A stretch of DNA of 64,000 bases from Pegoplata infirma (lineage: Eukaryota > Arthropoda > Insecta > Diptera > Anthomyiidae): contig OY992540.1 in NCBI GenBank assembly GCA_963921195.1, positions 37,192,971 through 37,256,970 on the forward strand, given 5' to 3'. How positions within the stretch are numbered: the stretch's first letter is position 1; every line of letters begins with the position of its first letter. Positions 17,826-28,452 of this stretch are shown piece by piece. The position numbers and the translations under genes are program-made. The notes under the pieces are model-generated. The model was not told where the DNA came from. It saw only the letters and a program-made list of their open reading frames with translations, and made no database searches.

Positions 17826-18440
17826 TGGGCACTTCCACCGAAAGGTCTACCAAGACCAAAAAACCAAAAGTTCTTAAAACCAATTTGTTTTAACATATTT
17901 TCATAAGAAACAATCAAATTTTACTAACGTGAACAAATTTTACATTTATTCATAACCCATTTCGAGATATTCGAATATAAAGTCGAGCAAGCCAATTTTT
18001 TCTCATTGGGACATTTCTATTGCACCTTTTGTTTTGATAAAAGTTCTTAAAGAGAAGCATTAAATGTTGACTTTTGCTTTTAAAAAATCTTTCTGGAGAT
18101 ACAAAGAGCTAAAAAAATGCATAACAAACTATGCATTTAAAAAATAACCGTTAGTTTTTGCTATGCTTTATCACATATTTCGATGTCCCGTGCGACATAG
18201 AAAAACAACATTAGTTATTAGTGCGTCAAGTAGACATGACGAAAATTCAACAAATATTCAGAACAAACACAGATTTTTATTACAATTAAAATAAAAAAAA
18301 CAATTTTAAAAAATAATAAAATCTGTGATCTTGGTTCTTATATAAAGTTGGTCACGTGCGACATGGTAAGTGTGGATTTTAAAATTTTTAAAAAATATTT
18401 TTTCTTGCATAAACGATTTACTTATACAAATACATACTTT

Positions 18441-19711
18441 CCCGAGTAAAAATAAACATATATAACAATATATAACTTGATGCAAACATAATAAATCATA
18501 TATGATTATTAGGGATGAGATTTTCATGCACTAAAAAATCGAAAATATGCGCTTAAAATATGCACTAAAAAATTCAAAATATGCACTAAAAAACCTAAAA
18601 ATATGCACTAAAAAATAAAATGTGGCCAATAAAAGTCTTGTTTTCATTCGAAAAACTTCTTAAAAAAGCAAAAAATAAAACCGGGCTTAAATAGTGACAT
18701 TTAAAACTTTATGTAAGCAGGATTTTTTTTATAAATTAGGACAATCTATAAAAAAATTAAAAAGAAAAAAATAATTTTCTTGTTTTCAAAATAAATTTTT
18801 AAAATTTAAAATAGTTTTTGAAACAAATAAATTTAAATTTGTGTTTTTGCTAATTTATATCAAAATATGCAAAAATATGCACTTAAAAATGGAAATATGC
18901 ACAATATATGCACTTAAAATCAAAATATGCAAAAATATGCATTTTAACCAAAATATGCAAAAATATGCAAAAACAAATCGATGCCATTTTAAAGCAAATT
19001 TCTTGATTCGGAAAGATAATTGGTAAAAATCGTTTTTAGACTGTCGACAAAAAACATGCATTTGCATGGAAATCTCATCCCTAATGATTATACATCGCGT
19101 GAGATATTTTCAAAATTTTTTTAATGCAATCATATGTAGTAATATATAATTTAATCATGATTCGGATTAAAAGGTGTACGATTGATATAATTATATAAAA
19201 TTTTATGAGGTTCAATACAAAATTTGTTTTTCTGTATAATTTAATATAAAATTATATATATCCTATTCTGTTCCATATATAACACTATATGTTTCCATTT
19301 AACCAACAATTTTCTAAGTTTTAAAGGCAAAGTATAAGAAACTCTTTAAAATGTTCCTAAACATTTCCTTGTTAGGGTTATGTATATCACCTATCTGGTT
19401 CGAAGCGTACCCGAACATTTTTTTGTTTAAGAAAATTACATGTTTGGTGAATGTATCGTTGACCTGTGGTGTAACTCAACCCAAACCAAAAAACACCAGG
19501 ATTTTACATGTTTTTATGCAATTAGATCTAATTAGATCCACTAATATATGGCAATGTCTGGTCAAAACTCGGATGAAATCAAATCATATTTTATACAAGT
19601 TGATCTTTTTTAATGCAAAAACATCCACCATTATTCGGATCAAATTGCGTATAAATATATATTGTGTTACTTATCATTATATATTGTATCATATAAAAAT
19701 TTTTACTCGGG
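18441..19711. mobile_element. CCCGAGTAAAAAT element, copy 1
   Basis: Inverted ends CCCGAGTAAAAATAA and CCCGAGTAAAAATTTTTA (reverse complement of the right end). The interior is dense in ATATATAA/TTATATAT words. A hAT MITE occupies 18510-19083, so the element proper is about 690 bp. The frame at 19351-19716 has a counterpart in copy 3 (33447-33737) with similar residues, but it lies in AT-word repeat DNA with no motif; I do not call it a gene. No convincing target duplication. Confidence 0.7.
18510..19083 (+). mobile_element. hAT-type MITE (TAGGGATGAGATTTTCATGC), copy 1
   Basis: 574 bp; 8-bp duplication ATGATTAT (18502-18509, 19084-19091), confirmed by the uninterrupted TATATGATTATACATCCC in the sister copies near 32930 and 33240. 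Termini TAGGGATGAGATTTTCATGC and TAGGGATGAGATTTCCATGC. Both ends carry repeated AAAATATGCA words. No coding capacity. Confidence 0.92.
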
Positions 19712-19736
19712 TTTAAATTATTTAAATATAGATGAG

Positions 19737-20286
19737 TAGGGATGAGATTTTCATGCACTAAAAAATCGAAAATATGCGCTTAAAATATTCGCTAAAAATT
19801 CAAAATATGCACTAAAAAGCCTTAAAATATGCACTAAAAAATAAAATGTAGGCAATAAAAATCATACGAAAAACTTCATAAAAAGAAAAAAATAACGCCG
19901 GCCTTAAATAGTAATATTTAAAACTTTATGTACCATAATTGTTTTTAAAATCAAACAATCTATAAAAAAGTTAAAAAAAAAAATATTTTTCTTATTTTCA
20001 AAATAAATTTTTAAAATTTAAAATTGATTATGAAACAAATCAATTTCAATTTGTGTTTTTGCTCATTTATGCCAAAATATGCAAAACTATGCACTTGAAA
20101 GTTGGAAATATACACAAAATATGCATTTAAAACCAAAATATGCAAAAATATGCATTTTCCCCAAAATATGCAAAAACAAATCGATGCCATTTTAACGCAA
20201 ATTTCTTGATTCGGAAAGATAATTGGTCGATATCGTTTTTAGACGATCGACAAAAAACATGCATTTGCATGCAAATCACATCCCTA
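19737..20286 (+). mobile_element. hAT-type MITE (TAGGGATGAG), copy 2
   Basis: 550 bp; 8-bp duplication TAGATGAG (19729-19736, 20287-20294). Same family as copy 1, with ATATGCA subterminal words and a right end GCATGCAAATCACATCCCTA. Confidence 0.92.
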
Positions 20287-20312
20287 TAGATGAGTATAAA
20301 CGGCGAAAAAAA

Positions 20313-20457
20313 TAAAGAGTGATGCAAACGGTGGAGGAAAAAGTTAAAGGAAGATGAAATAAAATTACAAGACAATAAATTAAAAAACAAGGAAATAATG
20401 CGGAATGCTAGACAAAAGTGGAAATCGTTGGCTGAAGGACGTATTGAAATAAAATAA
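20313..20457 (+). other. Purine-rich open stretch, uncertain
   Basis: One frame is open for 44 codons and ends ...KWKSLAEGRIEIK, followed by AATAAA-like words. A GTAAGT donor-like site lies upstream at 18366 and a TATAG acceptor-like site at 19731. The lysine-rich composition is what purine-rich DNA would give anyway, and an in-frame TGA stops it upstream. Recorded only as a possible exon remnant. Confidence 0.15.
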
Positions 20458-20947
20458 ATGAATAAAAATATGTTTTTTAAGTTTATTTATTTATAATTTG
20501 TTAAAAAAAGAACAACTTAAACAATATAAATATAATGATGGAAAAAAATATCCCGTGCGACATGTCCCGTGCGACAGTGATAAAAGTTAAATTAATTAAA
20601 AAGTAGAAATAATTTTGAGGTAAAATTTTACAACTTTTAAGAGACGTTATTAGCCAACATTCTAAAATTAGTCGCATTGTGATATTGCCTCAGGTTTCGC
20701 TAAAAACAGAGTTTTAATTGATAGTCACGAAAACCACTTCTGTTTTTTGTCCCGTGCGAATGGTTGTGTTCTTTGCGATTATCTCGAAAACTTGAAACAA
20801 TATCCAAAATCAACCTGAGCAACAATTATAGAGCTAGTTAAGAGCTATAAGTTTCCCCTTTTGTCAAGAAAAAAATTCTTTATATTTTGACTTTTATTTC
20901 AACTTAAATGTGTTCAACGGTCACGTTCGACATGATGGAATTGCCCA

Positions 20948-21021
20948 TATATATTCATGATGCCCGATCGATTTTAAGACATTCTAGCGATGTCCGTCTG
21001 TCCGTCTGTCCGTCCGTCTGT
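20948..21021 (+). mobile_element. DINE-1-like element, middle part
   Basis: TATATATTCATGATGCCCGATCGATTTTAAGACATTCTAGCGATGTCC followed by GTCTGTCC units, continuing the copy from 17825 up to the LINE insertion. Confidence 0.88.
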
Positions 21022-21230
21022 TTTTTTTTTTTTTTTTGGACGTAGTGATAGCGCGCTATCATCTAGTGGCCCCACGATATCTTCCCGATCCATCCCGGGA
21101 CTATGTTAGCATTTCATCAGGTCGGATGGTTGTTTAACTCTCAAGTTTTCCTCCTGCTATATTTTGAGCTCCTAGTTAGGGGTTCGGTCTTCTCTGACAT
21201 CTTTCCTTCATTATGCGACTTATCAATGAA

Positions 21231-22370
21231 TCACACAACTTCCATTTTGTTTCCGATTTTAATTAAGTTTTCCGGTGATAAAGTAACACCTACTTTGTTG
21301 TTTACATTTTGCCTTATATCATGCCACTTTGAACAATGAAATAAAACATGTTCAGCGTTATCTTCTTCAGCGCCACAATCTTCACATCCTGTTGTGTCTC
21401 TAATTCTGAAACGTTGTAGGTAGCTGTTAAAGCTGCCGTGGCCTGTCAGAACTTGTGTTAGGTAATAATTTATATTACCGTGTTTTCTCTCCAACCATTT
21501 GGAAATGTTTGGTATGAGTCTATATGTCCATCTTCCTTTTTCTTCGCTTTCCCAGCGTGCTTGCCATTTTAGTACTAAGTTGTTTCTTGCTTCGTTTTTA
21601 ATAAGGTTCTTATTTTCTGGACATGCTCGTTTGTTCCAGGTTTCAGCTCTTTCCATTACTAGGAGATCTATTGGTGGGATCCCTGCCAGCACAAGGGCGG
21701 CACTGGTAGATATAGTGCGGTAGGCTGATATAACTCTTACAAGGGAAGTATCTCAACCCTTATGAACCGATTTACCTGAAACTTAAAATATATATAATAG
21801 AGACAATTCTAAGGTTGGGGTGTCTCGGCTTATCGGCCATATCGGGGATTAAGGGGTTCAAAACATGGGTCAAAAAATGGCGAAAAAATCGTTTTTTGGA
21901 TTTTTCAGCCATTTCTTTTTAAGAAACTATATGATGTTTTCATATGAGAAGAAAGGTTTTTTTAATGCCTATCCAATGGTGGCAGAACCTTGTAAAAAAT
22001 CGGCTTCTTTAAATATTTTTTTCAGGAAAATGTGTAAATTTTGGGGGGTACTTATGTGAAGACATAGACCTACGATATCCATATGGAGAAGAAATAATCT
22101 TTATTAAATTTAAGTCGACCCGTATTTTTGCCCTAGACGATATTCCTGTTAGTTCGGGAGTTATCAAAATTTTCCCGAAGGTCCACATGGTTTCATAAGG
22201 GGACAACGAAATTTTTAAACACCGATATGGCCGATAAGCCGAGACACCCCAACCTTAAAATCGTCTCTTTAATATATATTTTAAGTTTCAGGCAAATCGG
22301 TTCATAAGGGTTGAGATACTTCCCTTGTTAGTGCACTTATTCTTTGTGGCTTCAGTAATTTTTCCCTCTG
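21231..22370 (-). pseudogene. R1-type LINE reverse transcriptase ORF2, C-terminal fragment
   Basis: Minus-strand frame in two exon-like blocks, 22328-22370 and 21231-21739, separated by a MITE. The blocks join as ...LLKPQRISALRV followed by ISAYRTISTSAALVLAG, then IPPIDLLVMERAETW, the block after the polymerase domain of R1-clade elements. Further on are LTGHGSFNSYL and a CCHC knuckle (CEDCGAEEDNAEHVLFHC), typical of R1/TRAS/Waldo C-termini, then the stop. The endonuclease and polymerase palm are missing through 5' truncation. Codons are otherwise intact, so the insertion is not very old. Dead as a gene. Confidence 0.85.
21740..22327. mobile_element. PIF/Harbinger-like MITE
   Basis: 588 bp with 3-bp duplication TTA (21737-21739, 22328-22330). 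Inverted termini CAAGGGAAGTATCTCAACCC are perfect, and the inverted homology extends roughly 110 bp (CTTATGAACCGATTT ..., GGTTGGGGTGTCTCGGC). TTA-type 3-bp duplications point to PIF/Harbinger. Its insertion in a LINE coding frame fixes both boundaries. No transposase. Confidence 0.9.
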
Positions 22371-22490
22371 TCCGTCTGTCCGTCTGTCCGTCTGTCCGTC
22401 TGTCCGTCTGTCCGTCTGTCCGTCTGTCCGTCTGTCCGTCTGTCCGTCTGTCCGTCTGTCCGTCTGTCCGTCTGTCTGTCTGTCTGTCTG
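22371..22490. repeat. (GTCTGTCC)n microsatellite of DINE-1
   Basis: About 13 units of CCGTCTGT/GTCTGTCC, ending in pure GTCT units. This is the variable internal microsatellite of the element. It produces long artificial frames on both strands (DRRTDGQT / VRLSVCPS). Confidence 0.95.
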
Positions 22491-22918
22491 TGGAAAATGC
22501 TGTCGCGGACAAAATATTGCACAGAGATGACTGAAACTTAACATATTTATTGGAAGTTCTCCCCAGAAGTTTGGTATTGCATTTGAGCGATATCGGTTCA
22601 GCGGTTCAAAAGTTATGAACGAAAATGTAAGCACACCTCAAATTTCAGTACATTCAACATAACCTTAAAATACAAAATGCTTTAATTCGGCTTCTGGTTG
22701 ACATATGTGAACATAATTGAACACCAAATGGTATTTAAACAAGTACGAACATATTTTTTGAGAAAAAAAGAAAAAAATCGAGGATTTTTTTTTAGCAAAA
22801 TTTTTTTTCCCGGAAAAAGTAATTTCCTTTTAAATAAAGTTTTTTGCAAAAATCTTTTTGAAATTGTGGAGGGTATCACTACATTCGGCAAGGCCGAATT
22901 GAACTTTTTTACTTGTTT
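22491..22918 (+). mobile_element. DINE-1-like element, 3' part (best reference copy)
   Basis: TGGAAAATGCTGTCGCGG through GAGCGATATCGGTTCAGCGG, AAAGTTATGAACGAAAATG and AATTCGGCTTCTGGTTGAC, to GTGGAGGGTATCACTACATTCG, the perfect hairpin TTCGGCAAGGCCGAA and TTTTTTACTTGTTTT. This copy lacks the insertions seen in others and shows what the targets at 2487 and 4309 looked like before insertion. Confidence 0.92.
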
Positions 22919-22942
22919 TAAATTATATTCGTTTGATAATAA

Positions 22943-23507
22943 CACTCAAAAAATTATGTTAGTAAAATCAACTGAAAATGTCAGTTAAAATAACTACTTT
23001 GTAAGTTGTTTTGGGGTCAACTACTTTTTCAGTTAAATCAACTAACAATGTTAGTTATTTTAACTGACAAAAAAGAATTGACTTATGTAGTAAAAACTAC
23101 TTACATTTGTAGTCAAACCAACTAAAATGTAGTAAAAATAAAATAATCAACACATATTTTTTTTTCAAAACATTTTTCAAAAAAAAAAAATTGAAGACCA
23201 AATTTTGTCCAAGTTTTTTTTAAAAAAAAAAAAGTTGTGAAAAATAAAAATAAACGATTTTTTTTTTGGAAAAAAACTTTGAAAATTTTTCAGAGATAAA
23301 AAAAATTAAATTAACTACTTTAAATAACTGTTACTACATCACAGTACTTTTTTGTTAGTTGTTCAAAAAAACGGCTTAAAATAACTAACAGAAATAGTTG
23401 TTTGATATTTTTCATACAAAAACAACTGACTTTGTAGTTGAAAACAACTAACTACTGTAAAATATACAAATAACTAACATGTAGTAACTTACATAATTTT
23501 CTGAGTG
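22943..23507. mobile_element. MITE with CACTCAAAAAATTATGT termini, copy 2
   Basis: 565 bp, very similar to copy 1 at 3410 over its whole length. Termini CACTCAAAAAATTATGTTAG / CACTCAGAAAATTATGTAAG. The flanks are ...AATAA and AATAA..., not the plain TA seen for copy 1, so the duplication is ambiguous. It sits 24 bp downstream of the DINE-1 3' end. Confidence 0.88.
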
Positions 23508-24527
23508 AATAATTAACTTTGTATTTAACAAATTGCATGTTTTATAGAAAAGTTTCTAATTTGTTGTCAACCAGTGTACATATTTTTTTACTCCAAAAAT
23601 TTTTTCGCTGATTTTTTTCCCCCAACAATTTTTTTCCAGCGAAAAATTTTTTTAACTTATTTTTTTTTCTCAAAATTAATTTCTTTTACAAATTTTTTAT
23701 TGTTTTTTTAATAATTTTTTTTTTTCAAATAATGTTTTGAGCAATAATCTTTTTTACATTTTGTAGAGTAATTGTTTTTTATTTTTTTTATGTTAAAAGA
23801 AATGTTGTAAAAACTAATTAATTTCTAAAAATTAAGCGTTCAGTAATCTAGTAAATTATTCCCATATAGTGTAAATTACAAAAAAACAATTAGAAAAAAT
23901 CACAACAGGCCCTTAGTTTATTGACATTTACACAACTAAATTGTTATCATGAGTTAACAATTACAATATACCTACACGTAAATATTTATTAAATAATTTT
24001 AATTTCATCAAAATATGGGTACTTTTTTTATTATTCTCGCAATTGTTTTTTTCAATCTTGATTAATATTTTTTTTTTTAATTTATTAATCGCTATTTAGT
24101 TCATGTTCATGCATTGCAAAAAAAAAATTACAAGTGTGTAAAAGTATTTTTAATGTAATGTAAATTTATGTAAATACTTTTTAATATATTAAGTAGATGA
24201 AGGATTGCCAATAATACATATTTATAATATTAATAATCAAGATTATAATTTTTAGTTAGCTTATTTATTGCGTAGTGTTACAAATTTGGTTGGTAAATGT
24301 AACTGGTTTATTATGATTTATTTACTGGTGTGGACAAAAATTTATGAACAATTTATATATTAAATTGAGAATATTAAAGAATAAAAATATTTTTTTTAAC
24401 ATGACGCAGGACGCCACCTCAGAAAATAAGAATTTCTGTTTTCAGTATATTAAAACCGATAAAGTTTTTTTACTTAGATATGTTACTAGTATAATAATTC
24501 ACCTCCTGGTAAATAAAAAAATTTGTT
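23508..24527. other. AT-rich stretch without a gene
   Basis: Long T and A runs to 23780, then unremarkable AT-rich DNA. No repeat family recognised until the CACCAGCTGGTG repeat near 24490. Confidence 0.45.
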
Positions 24528-24560
24528 CACCAGCTGGTGAATAAAATAACAAAATTATTT
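24480..24560. repeat. CACCAGCTGGTG repeat unit
   Basis: TAATAATTCACCTCCTGGTAAATAAA followed by TTCACCAGCTGGTGAATAAAA. The perfect 12-bp palindrome is at 24528-24539. The same arrangement recurs at 44615-44670 and, worn, at 63750-63790; lone palindromes are at 1122 and 15134. At 44.6 and 63.8 kb the unit stands just before a DINE 5' end. Confidence 0.7.
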
Positions 24561-24760
24561 TTCATCAATTTTTGTTTTCATCAAAAATTTGTTTTTTCAT
24601 AAAATTTTTGTATTTTCATCATAAAATTGTTTTCTTTATCATTTTTTTTTCATTAAAAATTTTTCTTTCTAAAAAAAACTTTGTTTTTTATCAAAAAAAT
24701 TTTATTTCATCACAATTTTTTTTTCATCAAAAACTTTTTTTTTTAAAAAACTTTTTTTGT
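24560..24760. repeat. Low-complexity TTTTTCATCAAAA tract
   Basis: T-rich degenerate repeats of TTTTCATCAAAATTT. Similar tracts occur at 45325-45650 and, as A-rich complement, at 14460-14700. Confidence 0.7.
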
Positions 24761-24889
24761 ACTTTTGCTAAGCAAATGCAACTTTCTTATCTCAGAAGAA
24801 GTTCAAAATCGCAAGGGGGTGTGCCCCCTAACGTCACCCACTGACCCCCCCAAAAAAAAGACGCCCCTGATTTTTTTTAATATATTTTT

Positions 24890-24955
24890 TTTAAATTTTG
24901 GAGGGTATAAAACATTCGGCACAGCCGTATGTAACACTCTCACTTGTTTTTTATT
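24890..24955 (+). mobile_element. DINE-1-like 3' end fragment
   Basis: TTTTGGAGGGTATAAAACATTCGGCACAGCCGTATGTAACACTCTCACTTGTTTTTT: the GAGGGTAT motif, a hairpin (CGGCACAGCCG) and the terminal ACTTGTTTT. The upstream part of the element is not recognisable. Confidence 0.75.
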
Positions 24956-25160
24956 ATAATTTTTTTTTTCACCAAACTTTTATTCTCATCATTTATATCA
25001 TTTATAATGTATGGGAGCCCCCTTAGGGAGTGGAGATGGGGTGTTATTATGTTCGGACAAAATGTTGGTAACTAAAAAATAATTTGGTTTGGTCGTAATT
25101 TTTGCCTCTCAAGGAGGCACGGTAGGGGTGGTAGGAGCTGGTTTAATAAAACAAATTTAT
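24956..25160. repeat. DINE-associated GTATGGGAGCCCCCTTAGG unit
   Basis: Contains ATGTATGGGAGCCCCCTTAG and CTCAAGGAGGCACGGTAGG. Related units occur at 28455-28640, 36960-37425 and 51880-52560, in both orientations. Confidence 0.5.
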
Positions 25161-25231
25161 AAAAAACAAGTAAGAAAGCTATATTCGGCTGTGCCGAATC
25201 TTTAAATACCCTCCACAATGTTAACCAATGA

Positions 25232-27307
25232 TCTACACCATTTACAGATGTAATTCGAAAAAGATCAATTGTAATTCGAAGATTCTACTTGTAATTCGAA
25301 GATTCCATTTGTAATTCGAAGATTCCATTTGTAATTCGAAGATTCCATTTGTAATTCGAATACTCCAATTGTAATTCGAAGATTCCATTTGTAATTCGAA
25401 GATTCCAATTGTAATTCGAAAAAGATCAATTGTAATTCGTAAAAGATCAATTGTAATTCGTAAAAGATCAATTGTAATTCGAAAAAGATCAATTGTAATT
25501 CGTAAAAGATCAATTGTAATTCGAAAAAGATCAATTGTAATTCGTAAAAGATCAATTGTAATTCGTAAAAGATCAATTGTAATTCGAAGATTCCAATTGT
25601 AATTCGTAAAAGATCAATTGTAATTCGAAAAAGATCAATTGTAATTCGAAGATTCCAATTGTAATTCGTAAAAGATCAATTGTAATTCGAAAAAGATCAA
25701 TTGTAATTCGTAAAAGATCAATTGTAATTCGTAAAAGATCAATTGTAATTCGTAAAAGATCAATTGTAATTCGAAAAAGATCAATTGTAATTCGTAAAAG
25801 ATCAATTGTTATTCGAAAAAGATCAATTGTAATTCGAAAAAGATCAATTGTAATTCGTAAAAGATCAATTGTAATTCGAAAAAGATCAATTGTAATTCGA
25901 AAAAGATCAATTGTAATTCGAAAAAGATCAATTGTAATTCGTAAAAGATCAATTGTAATTCGAAAAAGATCAATTGTAATTCGAAAAAGATCAATTGTAA
26001 TTCGAAAAAGATCAATTGTAATTCGTAAAAGATCAATTGTAATTCGAAAAAGATCAATTGTAATTCGAAAAAGATCAATTGTAATTCGAAAAAGATCAAT
26101 TGTAATTCGAAAAAGATCAATTGTAATTCGTAAAAGATCAATTGTAATTCGTAAAAGATCAATTGTAATTCGAAGATTCCATTTGTAATTCGAAGATTCC
26201 ATTTGTAATTCGAAGATTCCAATTGTAATTCGAAAACCAACGAGTAAATCAACAAAAAAACAATGTTTTTAAAGGCGTAAGAAACGATTTTATACTCGTT
26301 GCTTTTCGAATTACAATTGGAATCTTCGAATTACAAATGGAATCTTCGAATTACAAATGGAATCTTCGAATTACAATTGATCTTTTACGAATTACAATTG
26401 ATCTTTTACGAATTACAATTGATCTTTTTCGAATTACAATTGATCTTTTTCGAATTACAATTGATCTTTTACGAATTACAATTGATCTTTTACGAATTAC
26501 AATTGATCTTTTTCGAATTACAATTGATCTTTTTCGAATTACAATTGATCTTTTTCGAATTACAATTGATCTTTTACGAATTACAATTGATCTTTTACGA
26601 ATTACAATTGATCTTTTTCGAATTACAATTGATCTTTTTCGAATTACAATTGATCTTTTTCGAATTACAATTGATCTTTTACGAATTACAATTGATCTTT
26701 TTCGAATTACAATTGATCTTTTTCGAATTACAATTGATCTTTTACGAATTACAATTGATCTTTTTCGAATTACAATTGATCTTTTACGAATTACAATTGA
26801 TCTTTTACGAATTACAATTGATCTTTTACGAATTACAATTGATCTTTTTCGAATTACAATTGATCTTTTACGAATTACAATTGGAATCTTCGAATTACAA
26901 TTGATCTTTTTCGAATTACAATTGATCTCTTACGAATTACAATTGGAATCTTCGAATTACAATTGATCTTTTACGAATTACAATTGATCTTTTTCGAATT
27001 ACAATTGATCTTTTTCGAATTACAATTGATCTTTTACGAATTACAATTGATCTTTTACGAATTACAATTGATCTTTTTCGAATTACAATTGATCTTTTTC
27101 GAATTACAATTGATCTTTTACGAATTACAATTGGAATCTTCGAATTACAAATGGAATCTTCGAATTACAATTGGAGTATTCGAATTACAAATGGAATCTT
27201 CGAATTACAAATGGAATCTTCGAATTACAAATGGAATCTTCGAATTACAAATAGAATCTTCGAATTACAATTGATCTTTTTCGAATTACATCTGTAAATG
27301 GTGTAGA
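25232..27307. mobile_element. Foldback (FB-like) element 1 with 20-21-bp tandem arms
   Basis: Ends TCTACACCATTTACAGATG and its exact complement CATCTGTAAATGGTGTAGA. Each arm of about 1 kb is a tandem array of GTAATTCG(T/A)AAAAGATCAATT (21 bp) and GTAATTCGAAGATTCCA(A/T)TT (20 bp). The 20-bp type clusters near both outer ends and at the centre, so the unit order is mirror-symmetric. The spacer (about 26250-26285) is short and itself partly inverted. Drosophila FB elements share this plan. The 21-bp period creates long ELQLIFY frames on both strands; these are not genes. No clear target duplication. Confidence 0.9.
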
Positions 27308-27960
27308 CGCAGACGACCTTTCTTGGCCAAAATTGATTTTATAGAAAATCATAAACACTTACAAACAACAGAAAGCATATTTTGTTTTTGTATACACTTA
27401 TTTACCGTTCAAAAACAAATTTAGATCAACATAAAAAAACGTATTTTTTAAAATTTTTTAAATTATTTTTTGAGTTTAAATATAAAAAAATTTCTTATAA
27501 TATTCTACATGGAAAACAAAAAAAATTATAAAAATTTTTAACACAAAACCTATTTGAAACCAGACATTTTTCCAGTTTTGTAATTTTGGCCAAGAAAAGT
27601 GATGATCGGAACCATAGTGCAATGTAAATATTTAAAAAACAAAAAAAAAATATTTTATATGTATGAAAATTATATAAAAGCAACCACGTGTATGACACAT
27701 ACTACGTAATTTTTACTTCTATTGATACAAATAACCACTAACAAGCCAAATAAGCATCAACAACTACAAAATGGCGCTCAGCCACGTCATATCATGGAGG
27801 TTTATATTGAAACTCATCTCAATTGCTCATAGCTTCTTAACCCCTTGACCGATTTTGCCATAATTGATACCAAAATAACCAAAAAAACGTTGAGAACAAT
27901 AAAATATGAACCATTTTAAAATTTTATTTGAATATGTCAACCATGAGCCAAGATAAATCA
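27308..27960. other. Gene-free DNA inside the reversed DINE-1
   Basis: 27770-27850 contains a CAAAATGG start context followed by a 25-codon hydrophobic frame (MALSHVISWRFIL...), but it runs into DINE-type text (CTCATAGCTTCTTAACCCC) and is not called. The rest is AT-rich with no feature. Confidence 0.4.
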
Positions 27961-28452
27961 TTTTAAAATTTTGGGTTAAATTTCTGGTGCCTCTCCCCAT
28001 TGTGCGATTCCGCCCAAATTTTTTGTGAGTGTTAGGAATGATAAAATTACATTAAATTTCAAGTTTCGTTCTCATTCATTTAACAGGTGTTAAGTTATAG
28101 CATTTTTTTGTGTAAAATTCACCATTATTTTAGAGGTACCTTTACATTTTCACTCATATCTTTAAAAATGCTTAACCGATTTCAATAAAAAATACATCAG
28201 TTTTTGCCTAGGAGAATTACGCAACTTTTGGTACCCCAAGCGTTTAAATCGGTTCCGGATTATTGCCAAAAACGTGATTTCAACAGACAGGCAGACAGAC
28301 AGACAGACAGACGGACATCGCTAGATCGACTTAAAATCGATCAAGGATCATGAATATATATACTTTATGGGGTCCTAAACCAATATTTCAATGTGTTACA
28401 TACGGAATGACAAACTTATATATACCCTCTATCACTAGAGTCGAGGGTATAA

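Larger units (their letters stand above)
17826..20947. mobile_element. TA-flanked element with TGGGCACTTCC termini
   Basis: Inserted in the DINE-1 TATATA tract with TA on both sides (17824-17825, 20948-20949). Inverted termini TGGGCACTTCCACC and TGGGCAATTCCATC. The host phrase GTCCCGTGCGACA recurs inside (18187, 20551, 20563, 20747). 3.1 kb in all, of which 18441-20286 is later insertion. The TIR resembles TGAGGCATTCCAC (42482) and TGGGGCATTCCATG (36465, 63909), so these may form one Tc1/mariner-like superfamily. No transposase recognised. Confidence 0.75.
21022..22370 (-). mobile_element. 5'-truncated R1-clade LINE fragment
   Basis: On the minus strand a LINE 3' end: coding C-terminus, 3' UTR (21038-21230) and a poly(A) tail (poly-T at about 21021-21037). 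It was inserted in the GTCTGTCC microsatellite of DINE-1, so its duplication cannot be told from the repeat. The 5' truncation is near 22370. A Harbinger-like MITE occupies 21740-22327; excising it with one TTA restores an uninterrupted frame. Confidence 0.85.
25161..28452 (-). mobile_element. DINE-1-like element in reverse, split by a foldback element
   Basis: The minus-strand 3' end is at 25161 (AAAACAAGTAAGAAAGCTATATTCGGCTGTGCCGAAT on the plus strand, perfect hairpin). The 5' end is at 28452 (TATATACCCTCTATCACTAGAGTCGAGGGTATAATA). Between them, GACAGACAGACAGACGGACATCGCTAGATCG and ATATATACTTTATGGGGTCC are in reverse order as expected. The foldback at 25232-27307 interrupts it. It is longer than other copies, so 27308-27960 may hold further inserted DNA. 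Confidence 0.75.

Noticed and set aside
19351..19716. 121-codon frame with a counterpart at 33447-33737
   Set aside because: Both lie at the same place in copies of a non-coding CCCGAG element; similarity reflects repeat identity, and one runs into the TIR.
22288..22634. DRRTDGQT and VRLSVCPS repeat proteins
   Set aside because: Translation of the GTCTGTCC microsatellite; only the KLLKPQRISAL tail on the minus strand is real LINE coding sequence.
25265..27274. Several overlapping frames of 100-209 codons (ELQLIFY, RITIDLF repeats)
   Set aside because: Produced by 21-bp repeat units without stops; open on both strands and mirrored by the palindrome.
27770..27850. 25-codon hydrophobic micropeptide with good start context
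   Set aside because: Runs into DINE-1 text; no support beyond the start context.
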